A stretch of 64,000 nt of DNA from Channallabes apus (GCA_030522415.1 CM060109.1:37178392-37242391), one strand, 5' to 3'; counted from the first letter of the stretch, positions 11,533 to 23,431 are shown. Program-made: numbers and translations. The notes: a model not told the origin generated them from the letters alone.

Positions 11533-12731
11533 GCAAGGACAGAGTACTGTTGAATGACCTAATTAAAAGTTACGGACTCAACTACATTATGAAGGTAGAA
11601 TTCAATATAGACTTTATAATGTCACCTGAACTTTCAGGCAGGTGAGATGAAGGCCATGCTTCATTTCCAGTGGTTTGCTTAGTTATGCTGAAGCTGGTGC
11701 TTTGAGAATGAATAAATAAAAGTAATCCTGATGGAACATCCAGTTTCAGCTGACTAGAAGCATGTAATAGATCTACAGTATGTGCATAACACAGTATATA
11801 GCTTATATCCTGCTATTTATATTTAAAACACGTTCAGAAAACAGGTTCTTTATAAATGATGTATTGAGCTTAAGATGAAAGGCATTGCTATGTACTTTGG
11901 AAACTGTCCAAATTAGGGAAACCCTATGTGTTTATTTCCTCAATGTAGTGTGTAAAAGGGTTACTCATGGTGTAATTAGTGGATTGAGTGGTTGAGGCTC
12001 ATTGCTGGCTCATATTTCACTGCTACTGTTCATTTAATTGTAAGTGACCATATGGAGTAATTTCATGCAGTGCAAATCTATAACTGCACTAAAGAATGCC
12101 ACAAAAAAGAAAGATACATTTTAGTTTTTACATTTTTTGAAATTAATATTATTCCAGTTGTTTAAAGAGAGCTGGTGTCTGTAAAACATAGGCACTCATT
12201 TGATATCACAAAATCTTAACATAGGGGCAAATGACATTTGTTTGAAATACAGTACACTCATAGAAAAATCAGTGGATATTATTGTTATGGATTGTTGAAT
12301 GTCAGATATACTGTCAAAGTAATGGATGGAGTTGTCTAAGTGATCAAAATTATTGATTTTTAAATCCATAAAAACAAGAATAATATAATTTTTCTTCTAT
12401 TATGGATTTTTGAATGCCATAGGTATTGAGCAAGTAATAGATGGATTTGTCTGATGTTAGAACTGATCGAAAAATGTGCAGACGACTTAAATTAAATTGC
12501 TGTTTTAAGTCAAGGGTCATACATCGGCCTCCCATCAGTTAATTCCATCACAGCATGAAGAAACTTTCATCTAACTTTAAACTGTTTACTGCCTAGACTA
12601 AAGAATGACAATTTTCAATTTCCAATCTCTTATCTTCAGCCTGATAAGTATGTCCTGTGACAATATACAAGCAGACGCAGAAATTAAATCCTAGAATCCA
12701 TCACCAAATAAAACTATATTTTTTTTATATA
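11533..12731. other. Unassigned AT-rich DNA
   Basis: No gene or transposon recognised. The heptamer TACAGTA occurs at 11773 and 12247. Confidence 0.45.
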
Positions 12732-14545
12732 CAGTGGAACCTTGGATTATGAGCATAATTCGTTCTGGAAGAGGACTCGTATTTGTAAAAACGAACAAAT
12801 TTTCCCATGGGAAATAATGGAAACTCAAAGTATTCTTTCAACAGCCCCCAAAAAATAAATACATAAAAATAATTAATACAAAATATAAAATAAAAATAAA
12901 ACAAATTAACCTGTACTTTACCTTTAAAAAAAGTTTAAATAAATCCCGACAGATAAGTGTTTCCGTTTATGCGCGCAGATGCCGTGTGTGTGGCCGTGTG
13001 TGTGTCCGTGCGTGTGTGAATCTAAAGTAGGGCTGCACGATATTAGGAAAATATGCGATATTGTTGTTGAGTATTGCGATGACGATATTTCTTGCGATAT
13101 AACATTTCCCTAGAGAAATGCATTTTTTATTATTATTGCCTATTTTTTACAAATTATTTATTTATATGTAATGATCATACTAAAATAAACAGGTAATAGA
13201 TATTCGTCTGATGTAATTAAATCTAATTCAGGCTAAAAAGAAACTATATGTCAAGGAAGTTGCAAATATTTAGACTTCAAAACACTATGAATGCCTTAAA
13301 ACCCTCAGCAGATATTCTGATTTCTGGTTTGCTGTTACCATAGACCTGCCAACACAATATGAATTACTTTCAAACATTACTTTTTATTACACTCATCAAT
13401 AGTGTCTTAAAAAAGAGCATCTTTTAAACAAAATATTCTCTTTGGCTTGCCTGTTTTTTTTCTTTTTTAAAAAAAAATAAAAATAAAAATTATTAAACAA
13501 AAATTAAATAAAAAAATACTATTTGTCACACACACACACTCGCTCCGCGACCGGTACTAGGACCCGGAAGTAATGCGGTCGCGAACCAGGAAGTATAAGA
13601 GGAGTAAACAAACCACCGAGAGCTTAGAGCTTAGTCACCAAGTTCACGCATGTTGGTTCGGATTGTTTACTTTCTGATTCGAGTGTGTGTTTATACTGTA
13701 GTTTTTCCCTTGCTCCCCTTCTGTGAGAGTCCTTAGACTAATTTGTGTGGTTATCCTGCCTACTCGCTTGCTTCCGCGTTTGGGTTTACCGTCTACGCTA
13801 CGGGCTAACGGCTAATCGCTAAGTCTTCTGATCATCCCGGATTAGTTTGCGACAGAATTAAGTATAAAGATATAAATAAATAGATAGATAGATAGATAGA
13901 AGCGGGTATAAACATAGTAAGGGCCCATCTGATTGGTCAAATTTGTACACACAAATGCTTGGCACATAAATTATTTATCGCAACTCTTTGCGATATGGTT
14001 ATCGCGTATGCCATTATCGCGATAACGGTATTTTTTCGATATATTGTGCAGCCCTAATCTAAAGTAAGCGGAGAGGAGGAATCAGCCCCTCCTGTCTCCC
14101 CCTTCTCATCTTACACAGTAAACACACACACACACTAATGAAAAAATTTGCAAGGAACATTGCTAATGACACTCACGTGAGCGCACACTAACGGAATCAT
14201 TGCTGTAAAGTAAAACAAACGAACAAATGAACCTGTACTTTACCTTTGAAACTAATCACGACAGAGCAGTGTTTCTGTGTAGAGCAGAGCAGAGAGAGTA
14301 TGTGTGTGAGAAAGCAAGAGGGGTTAGGGAGGGGGGGGTTGGGTGTGTAAAGGCGAGAGTGTTTGTGTGAAGGGGAATGGTGTCAAATTATGTGCGTGCA
14401 CACATAACAACAGGCTGAAACAGAGATGGAGAAAATGGATCTTTAACCTCTCTAATGAGACTTTCTTTTGCTTTGCACACACACAGACACGTGTGTTATA
14501 AGAAACAGTACACACAAACATAAAATAAAGTGTAAATAGCTGAGA
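12732..14545 (+). mobile_element. Pogo/Tigger-like MITE, copy A, split by a hAT element
   Basis: Starts at a TA with CAGTGGAACCTTGGATTATG and the following GAGCATAATTCGTTC, the same left end as 26326. After interruption by a hAT element (13028-14056) the homology resumes (GACACTCACGTGAGCG, then TAAAGTAAAACAAAC) and runs to about 14545. There it stops before the right terminal repeat, so this copy is truncated. No transposase was found. Assignment to Tc1/mariner-pogo rests on TA target and terminal sequence. Confidence 0.72.
13028..14056. mobile_element. hAT-type non-autonomous element, 1029 bp, 8-bp TSD
   Basis: Terminal inverted repeats TAGGGCTGCACGATAT and, reversed from the right end, TAGGGCTGCACAATAT bound the element. 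The duplication ATCTAAAG at 13020-13027 and 14057-14064 is perfect and fits the hAT consensus nTnnnnAn. Subterminal GCGATA repeats occur at both ends. Inside are a CpG-rich block (about 13545-13860) and a (GATA)n tract near 13880. No transposase frame. It is younger than the Tigger-like MITE it interrupts. Confidence 0.9.
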
Positions 14546-15379
14546 TTTGTAGTTTGCTTCAATTTCAATGTTCACTAATTAATTTAGATATTGTTATCTG
14601 ATGAAACCTTCATCTTGCATTTCCCAATTTTTTATGTAGTCTTGAATAGTTCTCCAGGCTTCCTGAAGGATTTTTTTGGGCCTCCTTTTTTTGTCTTGTC
14701 CCTGTACAGATGTGGCCGTTAAGAATGCGTGTTTTCCCGCGAGATCCCGCAATTTAGCGCGCGGCTTCCTGACTTGCCGCAAGCAACATTCGGGAATTTA
14801 AATAAATGTGTTGTGCTTCACGGAATATCCGCCAGATGGCGCATGGAAGGACTTTATCTAAAAGCTGGACCAAGTACAGTACAACGAAGAATTGTTTATA
14901 ATTAGTTAGCCTAAAACAATATTGTTTCCAATGCTAAAGCAAATATGAATTTTATTTTGTTTTACAACAGATCTTTCATGATGAATGTGTGTATATGTGC
15001 TTCATATTATATACAACGCGACAGCGCGCTCAGTTACTGTAATCCCACTTCTCACCTTTCATGTAGGTCTGCTCGGACTTATTAATTCGTTTTAAACCCC
15101 TCAAAAATGCATGTGTATGCAGCTCAAAACCTCCATCAGTTATTAAAGATAGCGTCCATTTAGAAAAAACGCTCCAGTGATTTCGGAGCTTCAGGAAATC
15201 TCCCGGCGGTCTGCACATAACACCGGGCCAACTCATGTCGGAAAGAATTTATAAACGTGGGCTATTGTTTTTTTTTTTTACTTATAATATTTGTTAATTT
15301 AATTTAAATGAAGTTTGGGCTCATCGTGATTCTCCTCTTTAATTTACTACGTAGTTTTAATCAGCACTGTTCCTGTTAA

Positions 15380-15448
15380 CCCTGGTAGCTCAGTGGTAAG
15401 CGATTCGTCTACCGTGCTGGAGAACCTGGTTCGATTCCCAGCCAGGGA
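15380..15448 (+). tRNA. tRNA-Gly-like sequence, probably a pseudogene or retroposon head
   Basis: The 5' CCCTGG pairs with 3' CCAGGG. An A-box-like TAGCTCAGTGG and a B-box GGTTCGATTCC are present. The putative anticodon loop CTACCGT would read ACC (Gly), but the anticodon and T stems have mismatches and the D arm is short. A related sequence sits at 19995-20064 on the other strand. Functional tRNA status is unlikely. Confidence 0.35.
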
Positions 15449-15707
15449 ATCGCTATCAAATATTATATTAGATTTATATTATATTTGCAAATATGCAATG
15501 TGCAAATAAACATTTATATATAATACAAATAAATATTGTTTATGATGAAAAATTAAACGAAACTAATTTCATTATAAAATAAACAATATAAAAGTATACA
15601 TGTTGTATATGAAAAAATATTTCTATTTGGTCGTCATACATGGTCGTCAACTCGCACGTTATATATTCCATTGTCATTCATATTGCCGTAGTTTTTATAG
15701 CCCTTTA

Positions 15708-16031
15708 GAGTGGATTATAGTCCAACTGTTATTACCTATGTAGCCCACTTAACGAAAAAGCTATTGAAAATTCATAATTTTTTTAATAAAAAATGTATTT
15801 AAAAAATGATCAAACTGAATATTGCAAAGGGAATTGTTGTAGTTATTAGCAATTATGGAGTGGATAATAGTCCAACTGTTTTTACCTATGTAGCCCACTT
15901 AACGAAAAAAGCTTTTGACAATTCATATTTAAAAAAATATATAAATAAAACAAAAATATGTTAAACTGAATATTGCAAAGGGAATGGTTGTAGTTATTCG
16001 AAATGATGGAGTGGATTATAGTACAGTTATA
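15708..16031 (+). repeat. Tandem repeat, 150-151-bp unit, about 2.1 copies
   Basis: GAGTGGATTATAGTCCAACTG recurs at 15708, 15858 and 16009, followed in the first two units by TACCTATGTAGCCCACTTAAC and ACTGAATATTGCAAAGGGAA. The third unit is cut after about 20 bp. It lies inside the foldback region and has no coding sense. Confidence 0.85.
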
Positions 16032-16105
16032 AAAACAGCCCGACTCTCATTTAACAACTTATCTGTTTTATTGGCACAAGAATTGTCTGTGTAATAATTT
16101 ATTTT

Positions 16106-16486
16106 GGCGGCACGGTGGTGTAGTGGTTAGCACTGTCGCCTTGCACCTCCAGGGTCCGGGTTCGATTCCCCGGCCAGGCTCGATTCCCGTCTCCGTGTGC
16201 ATGGAGTTTGCATGTTCTCCCCGTGCTTGGTGGGTTTCCTCCGGGTACTCCGGTTTCCTCCCACAGTCCAAAGATATGCAGGTTAGGCTAATTGGCGTTC
16301 CCAAATTGCCCGTAGTGTGTGATTGGGTGTGTGAGTGTGTGTATGTGTGTGTGCCCTGCGATGGATTGGCACCCTGTCCAGGGTGTACCCCGCCTAGTGC
16401 CCGAAGTCTCCTGGGATAGGCTCCAGGTCCCCCGCGACCCTGAACACAGGATTAAGCGGTATAGAAAATGAATGAATGAATGAATG
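16106..16486 (+). repeat. DANA/Mermaid-like SINE, full length, young
   Basis: From GGCGGCACGGTGG (tRNA-like head; A-box region TGGTGTAGTGGTTAGC, B-box GGTTCGATTCCCC) through the conserved core (TTTGCATGTTCTCCCCGTGC; ACAGTCCAAAGATATGCAGG) to ATTAAGCGGTATAGAAAATG and an (AATG)n tail. A perfect 13-bp duplication AATAATTTATTTT flanks it (16093-16105, 16487-16499). It is the best-preserved copy of this SINE in the window. The long open frames across it on both strands are fortuitous. Confidence 0.93.
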
Positions 16487-17339
16487 AATAATTTATTTTA
16501 TAATGTACATTAAAATAATTATTAATGAATTAAACAAACAAATAAATAAACAAATAATCCATATAGTAGCCTAACAGTGTAATATGTTTGATGTCATGTG
16601 AGGTTTTCATAGCGCACCAGCAGAAGTAAACTAATGATTATGAATGTGTCGGGAAAACAGCAAGCGGACTGTCTCTGACCATTAAAAAAAAAAAAAAATT
16701 TGCGTTCATTTTCTGACGCGCTCAAGTTCACCAAAAACAATACAGAACAGCGCACCTTATTTGCTTTCAAATATTTACAAAATCACAAAGTTTTTTCGTT
16801 ATTGTGAGTGCGCTTAAATAAAAGTTGAATCCTCCTCTTTAGTGCCTCCTATTCCTATTAATCCTATTGTTGTTCTTCTAGTGTCACTTTGCAATGCCCG
16901 ACAACATTCAAATGCAAATTATTCACTCTCCCCAAGTGTGAATCAGCTGTTCTCACCTATCTTCTGGATTCTAGATTCTAAACTTGACATTGTTACCGTT
17001 TTTCCTTTGTTTCTTTGTTTTACAAATATGACCAAATATATGTTCAGTGATACTTTTTTTACGTTTTTGTATTGTTATATTTTTATACTAGTAAGTAGTT
17101 TTAAAATTTAATCTCCACTTTAATGAGCCACAGTGACAGCGCGCCCAGTTATTGTACTGTAATCCCACTTCTCACCTTTCATGTAGGTCTGTTCGGACTT
17201 ATTAATTCGTTTTAAACCCCTCAAAATGGTGTTTTACACGCGATTTATCGATAAAAATGCAGACATTCTCGGGCCAGAAATGCACCAAAGAAAATACATG
17301 TACTGTCTATACTGTAGGCTACTGTACTCACGTTGTTTT

Positions 17340-17395
17340 TGCGCGGAGAGATTGTGTGTGTGTGAGGGTGTGTGTGTGTGTGTGTGTGTGCGCGC
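17340..17395 (+). repeat. (TG)n microsatellite
   Basis: Interrupted TG dinucleotide array with GAGGG and CGCGCG interruptions. It lies between the internal block repeat and the transposase fossil. Confidence 0.85.
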
Positions 17396-17423
17396 GTCTC
17401 ATATTTGACATTCATATGAATTA

Positions 17424-18013
17424 CACATTCTTGCACAAGCTCAGACATGGATCAATGAAGTGGAAAAATTTCACGACGTCATTTTCACTGATGAAGCTAC
17501 GGTGGCTTTGGATTGCTTTGCCACAATGTCCTTTCGTAAAACAGCGAGACAAGTGTTCAAACCCAAGCCGAAACATCCTGTTAAAATTCATGTTTGAGGA
17601 TCCATTTCTAGACGTGGACCAGGACCTATTGCCATCTTGTCATAATGGACAGGTCTTTCTTCGAAGAGGAGGTTATAAAAGGAACCGCTGCACCATACAT
17701 TAAGGAAACCTTCGGTATTCGTCACCATTTTTTCCAGGACAATGACCCGAAGCACACTGCTGCAAGAAAAGTGATCGCTGAAGAGGGAATTAACTGGGTG
17801 AAGACACCCGCCGAGTCTCCCGACATGAACCCCATTGAAATGGTGTGGCATGCTCTGAAAGACTATATTCGAAAAGAAGCAAAACTGACTACAAAATCCG
17901 ATTTAATTACTGCCATTGAAAAATTCTGGTTTGAGATACTTACATATGGGGCATGTAATAAATACATAAATAGGGTGGACACACAGAAATGTAACTGGAC
18001 ACTGCATTTATGA
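17424..18013 (+). pseudogene. Tc1/mariner-type (DDE_3) transposase, C-terminal two-thirds, broken
   Basis: The first frame carries the first catalytic Asp in VIFTDEAT and runs to a TGA (17595-17597, at a position where relatives have Trp in HVWG). After a further TAA (17643-17645) the frame shifts, and from 17645 the downstream frame gives [13 protein letters not shown] (second Asp), [12 protein letters not shown] (Glu) and a [13 protein letters not shown] C-terminus, ending at 18013. Catalytic landmarks are all visible but split by a nonsense codon and a frameshift. The spacing between the second Asp and the Glu is 32 residues rather than the 34 usual for Tc1. Related fish proteins share [14 protein letters not shown]. 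The HTH N-terminus was not found upstream. Confidence 0.82.
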
Positions 18014-19994
18014 CCCAAAAAATAAAAGCTTTGAGATGATATATTTGCCGTATGTTATGTTTATTTGATTAAACTTAAGCGTAAAGTGAAAGTGCAAGTC
18101 ACGGGTTTAAGTATGCCGGTTTTAAATGAATTTTAAAAAATGTTTAATGCACTGTAAACCCGAATAAGTTGGCAAAACTGAAAAAATTTATAAAATAAAA
18201 TACTGTACTCACCACGGTCTATTAATTTGAACTAATTGTAATTATTTAAGTTATCAGTACTTCATATGTTTAATGACTTTGAGCACTAGGGTTTACAGTG
18301 TGGTACAAAAGGTCTAGGAAGGAAACAGGTTTAGTTATTTTACACAATCTGCATATATTCAGTAAATTTGTGAATTACACTCAAAGTATCAAATCCAACT
18401 ATAAAGTCTGATTTAATTGTTACCATTAAAAACATTTTATATCTACTTATGTTTATTTTTCTTTTTATGTTTTGCTGGCGAAATACATTTTAGGCTCAGT
18501 CTTGTTAATTTGTTTTAAAACCCAATTCTGCGAATTCCCCCAGCAGCGAAACCGGTTTGATAACTTCACACCGACAGTACAGTGTCGTGAATGAAAGGTG
18601 AGATGGGGGATTACAGTAACTGTGGGTGCGCTTTATCTCGCAGCGCGCTGTCACGTTGTATTCAAAGAATAGACTAAAAATCATGTTTGCTTCAGCATTG
18701 GAAACAATATTGTATTAGGCTAACTTTATTAAAGATTATACACTTTTGTATTCTTTGTTCATACAGGGCATCTTTAAATTTGAACAGAAAATAATAGTGG
18801 GCTGGTAGGCACGTTATTTTTCATATAACTTAAATGGCTGAATGAAGTTAAATATACACAATAAATTAATAATTGCGTTTGCTTTACATTTGAGCACTCG
18901 TGTGTAAATAGCTTTTTCATTGCATATATACTACCATATCATATATTTGTGTCTAATACAGTTTTATTCATATTTTAAAATGTAACCTACGTATCCTACA
19001 GTATAAACATATTTTACTACTTCAGCAGTAAATGAGAAATTTGGTCGGTCTGGCTTTTAGATAAAGTTCTTATTTGATACAATTTTATTATTTAATTAAT
19101 TACCTTATTATAAACATGATTATTGTTCTCTATATTCTTGTCGAGTATAGTCCTTCATGGCTGCATTTTTCGCACACATTTATCATCCTTTTGATCAAAA
19201 TGGTGCCTTTTGTTAAGGCCTTTTGTTTATTTTAAGATTCTCCACAAAATTTACCCGGTAAACTCGGTTTTATCTAAATACTTAGAGGTAGAGGATAAAT
19301 GTATTTTTTTTTTAATTTTTTTTTTTTGAGATACGTTAAATGAATGTCTGATTAATTTGTTTGTTGAGTGAGAGAAAACAAAACAATTCTTAACTCTTTT
19401 AAAAGACCACCTCTTGAAACCACCTTAATGTATCTCACTCCTTTACTATTAAAGATATAATCTTTTATTATAAGAATGTGGAAAATAAACCGTTGAATTT
19501 GCTGTTAATTATTTTATTTTACATGCAAAATACTTACTTAGTTTATACTACTTACTAGTATAAAAATATAACACAATACAAAAACGTAAAACCAAGTTTC
19601 ACTGAACATATATTGGTTCATATTTGTAAAACAAAGGAAAGAATAATAAGACAAACAACATATAAAACTACAATATTTTCAGTGTCCAGTCGCACCAGTC
19701 TCCGCGGGGGCCAGTCGTGAATAGCTGACACTCAGTGACAGCCAATGAAATTGAAGCATTTTTGCGGCTTTCCACGTGGTGTGGCGTTGCTTAAATAATA
19801 GTCTAAAATCATCCAGACCCTGGTTCGAATCCCGCTCTTGGTGAAAATGTAATAAATGTGAATCCGTTGTTTTACACTTTTTGCTTATGATCATTAAACT
19901 ATAGCAACTGTGAGGTGAGTGCTAATGTGTTTCATAGCTTAAGAAAAAAATATCAATTGCAAACATGCATTTAGTGCAAACCAGCGCTTCGGGC

Positions 19995-20064
19995 ACTGGC
20001 TGGGAATCGAACCCGGGTCTTCCGCATGGCAGGCGAATCATCTAACCAATGAGCCACACCAGTT
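19995..20064 (-). tRNA. tRNA-Gly(GCC)-like sequence, probably non-functional
   Basis: On the minus strand the anticodon arm TTCGC-CTGCCAT-GCGGA folds with a 5-bp stem (one G-T), T33 and anticodon GCC. The T arm CCGGG-TTCGATT-CCCAG has one mismatch, and ACTGG pairs with CCAGT at the acceptor end. The spacing between acceptor and D arm is irregular. It resembles vertebrate tRNA-Gly-GCC, but no terminator or cluster is seen. A pseudo-tRNA or retroposon head is likelier. Confidence 0.4.
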
Positions 20065-21229
20065 CCCATGTACAGTATATTTAGAGTGAATAACCACAAT
20101 AATGTTTTAGGCTAACATATCATACATCTTTGTCTTTTTGCACACAAGTGCGGGTGCGTTACAATAATAATAAGAAGAATAACAATAATAAATTCGGAGA
20201 ACTACTATTACTACAAATAATAATAATAATTCTGAATGGAGAAAGCGCAGTCAAAGAAGTACCATCATTGAAGGAGAAAAGAAAATGAAGAATAAATACA
20301 TATCAGTTTGAGCTTGACACGTTTATGAACTCTGTCGCTTGCTGTCAATGGGCGCCTAAGAGACATAACACATTTTCGGCTTCAGTAGACACACACTACT
20401 TCAGACTGAAACACGACTGCCTCCTACAGGTAATGAAGGGCATTTTCACAGCTTCCCGCGGGAAGCCGCGGCAAGTCGCGGGATCCCTTTTCTTAAAACG
20501 TGCGTTTTTAAAGGCCAGGGCCCGGTTTCTCGATAACGCACACTATTCGCGCGCTAAGAAGACTCTTAAGATATATCTTACGTTAAGTGATAACTTTTCT
20601 AAGTGTATTTCTCGAACTGTCTCTTAGGAGTCTTCTTAAGTCGCTGCCTCTTACGTCCGACGTTACGCGGCGCTGTCTACAGTGAAGGTCCTGAATTAGC
20701 GGACATCGGTGGCTCTGGAATCGATTTTTCACTCCTTTTGCATGACAGTGTTAAGAAAGACGGCACTTTCTATGCAAATTAAACATTGCACTAAATTCTT
20801 TTAATAGCGTTTATTTCGACATGTGTTAACTTAACAATAACATGTCATAATAGACAAATATATAAATTAATATTAATTAATATAATAATATAATATATAA
20901 TATTTTCATGTAACATGTGGCCGTGAAACGAACCGGGTATCCAATCATAGTTGATGGACAAACAGCTGATAACACTCTTCACCAGCTTCAGAAACAATGT
21001 GAAGTGTCAGTTGTTGGGGTTGTATAGCGCACTTATGGAATGAATACGATGAGATGACAGGGTGGAGGTGTACTCTAGTGTTTAGGGAACTACAGTAGGC
21101 TTCCAAATGGAATCCCAGAAAGTTGTGAGTTTGAAATTGATTGAAAACCGGGAGGGAAGGCTTGTAACTGTCCCATTGAGTGCGTAGTAAATACCACTGT
21201 CAAGACCCAGAAAATTGTTGAATAAAGTC

Positions 21230-21560
21230 GTCTTCTTCTATACCGCTTTATCCTGTATTTAGGGTCGTGGGGACCTGGAGCCTATCCCAGGAGACTCAGG
21301 GCACGAGGCAGGGTACACCCTGGACAGCGTGCCAATCCATCGCAGAGCACACACACACTCATTCACACACTATGGTCAATTTAGGAACGCCAATTAGCCT
21401 AACCTGCATGTCTGTGGACTGTGGGAGGAAACCGGAGTACCCGGAGGAAACCCACCAAGCACGGGGAGAACATGCAAACTCCATGCACACAGAGACGGGA
21501 ATCAAGCCTGGCCGGGGAATCGAACCCGGACCCTGGAGGTGCAAGGCGACAGTGCTAACC
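21230..21560 (-). repeat. DANA/Mermaid-like SINE with 12-bp TSD
   Basis: Reversed copy of the 16.1-kb SINE that lacks only the first roughly 20 bp of the tRNA-like head. TTGAATAAAGTC flanks it at 21218-21229 and 21561-21572. It inserted inside the 5.3-kb inverted-repeat element and is therefore younger than it. Confidence 0.9.
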
Positions 21561-21782
21561 TTGAATAAAGTCATTATTTATAATTTCTTTCCATACAAGA
21601 AGAATTTTCGTCACTTCAGAAAATTCAGATTGAACCACTGATGGCAGATGGACTACTTGACGATGCCCTTCATACTTTGAGTCTTGAAAGTGGTATTTAC
21701 CTGGCAGTCAATGGAACAGTGACAAGCCTCCCAGTTTTCATCCAAAACATGTTAGATTGTGTTCTGAAGATGAACTAACCTT

Positions 21783-21850
21783 TTACGGGTTTGGAATGAC
21801 ATGGGGGTAAGTGATTAATGACAAAATGTTCATTTTGGAGTGGAGTAAAG
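21783..21850 (+). repeat. Fragment of a widespread teleost interspersed repeat
   Basis: GGGTTTGGAATGACATGGGG followed by GTGATTAATGACAAAATGTT and CATTTTGG is the subterminal part of a very common fish repeat, whose usual end is a TTTTGGGTGAACTA-type sequence. Only this piece is present, inside the 5.3-kb element. Confidence 0.45.
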
Positions 21851-23402
21851 CCATCCTCATTTTGGGCATAGTCAGATGCAAAAACAACCAGGTTACTTTG
21901 TTGTCTTGCCTTTGTATGCTTCCTTTGCATAGCCTGTTTGTCACTGTCAGTTTCACTGTTCTAACGAACAATAGGACCTAGGTTTAAAAATACCAAATAT
22001 CTTGTTTTGTTTTTAAATGTCTGCAAACAATTCAATTCAGTAATTAAGTACATGGTGTGTGATTATATGCATGAAATTCATTCAGTTCCACGCAAACAGT
22101 CCTACCGGTGTATTCTCAACATCAGTTTCATCTGAATCTGTACAGTATATCTTGTTGGTGGGAGTGAGGCCCTTTTCTTAGGCAGCTTGTTCCTTTCATC
22201 AGACTCCAACCCCAGAAATTACTATGAAATCGATTGTCTGTAAAGTAGTTCAAAGTCAGAAGAGAGATCAGATTAAGGCAGTTTACAGTAAAGAAAACAA
22301 TATTTTAAATTTACTGCATTTAAATATTCCTGTGCCTATTACTGTCAATGGTAGTTACACAGCTGCCATAAAAACTTCGCACATCACAATAGCTTCACAT
22401 TATTTAATGGGAATGACACGGTGAAAACAAAATGCATTCATGCATTCACAAGGTGTCTTGCGAGTCTGATTGACTGACATAATGCTATATCAACTAAACA
22501 TGTTAGCTGCAACGCTTGTGGAAGATAAGTAGGCCTACAATAGACGATATTTTAAAGATGTATATAAAAGTTTTATTGGTAAAATACCAACACAACATAA
22601 ACAAAAAATAAATTAATCCAGCTATAACCTAGCTAAATACACCAAGGGCTGTCAAAGTTGTTGCAGAGTGTTATTAAATATGGCTCCAGTTACTAACGTT
22701 AGCTGGTAGCAAACTAACTGTTGTGAATTGTTTGACAGATTAGCATTAACAAATTCGAGAGAGGGAAAGAAAAACATCTACTTTGCTTACAAATTGCTAA
22801 ATGCATAAAGCTGAATCAAACTGCTGCCTGAGTAATTACTACAAGTGAAAATGATTCCCACCTTAATAACTCCTGAAGCAATCTGTAAATCCAGAGCTGT
22901 TGAAGCGACGCCCGTGCGCGGTTTAACCGTCCTCTTCCTGCTTGTACGAATGAGCCAGTAATCTGTCTTTTCATTGGATCCCGTGAAGAAATTCAAACAG
23001 CAACCAATCAGCGTATTGGACTTGCTTATTTGTAACGTTAAGCAGGTAAAAGGCTACTTTAAAATTATACAGTATCCAGAACACATGCTAAACAAATGCT
23101 GAAACGAAAAGCGTACTACTTTCACAATTGCCAAGAAGAAGAAAGAAATATTCCTCATCGCACCAGGTGGAGAAAAGTCCAATATAGTCAAATATAGATA
23201 AAATAAAATATATGAGAACAGCGTCAGAAATTAACGGGGGCTTATGGTAATAATTCCATCACAATAAACAAAAATGCCCCACAAAATTGAGATAAATTGC
23301 CAAAAATTCACGATTAAATTAAATCTGTCGTGATTAACATTAAATGTGAAAATGTATTAAAACTGCCAGTTTTCGGAATTACATTTAGATCTGCTCGTCA
23401 TA

Positions 23403-23431
23403 TTGCTTTATTTATTTATTTATTTATTTAT
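23403..23431 (+). repeat. (TTTA)n microsatellite
   Basis: About seven TTTA tetranucleotide units inside the 5.3-kb element. Confidence 0.85.

Larger units (their letters stand above)
14713..20513. mobile_element. Large degenerate foldback region with a broken Tc1/mariner-type core
   Basis: The two ends are related in inverted orientation over roughly 70 bp (TGGCCGTTAAGAATGCG at 14713 against TGGCCTTTAAAAACGC read from the right). Further inverted blocks pair 14850-15110 with 18580-19070: the ACTTTATCTAAAAGC block, the CAATATTGTTTCCAATGCT block and the GACAGCGCGCT...CTCACCTTTCA block. The last block has a third, direct copy at 17135-17226, so 17135-18735 alone has the shape of a 1.6-kb element around the transposase fossil. 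Later insertions include a SINE at 16106. Whether this is one element or two nested ones is unclear. Confidence 0.45.

Noticed and set aside
14594..14782. 62-codon minus frame with KKRRPKKILQEAWRTIQDY
   Set aside because: It straddles the boundary of the foldback region and no family was recognised; probably chance or a tiny transposon relic.
15380..15448. Functional tRNA-Gly gene
   Set aside because: Stem mismatches, a short D arm and a related sequence in the same transposon-like region favour a pseudo-tRNA.
16068..16419. Long frames on both strands
   Set aside because: They coincide with a tRNA-derived SINE and recur in other copies of it.
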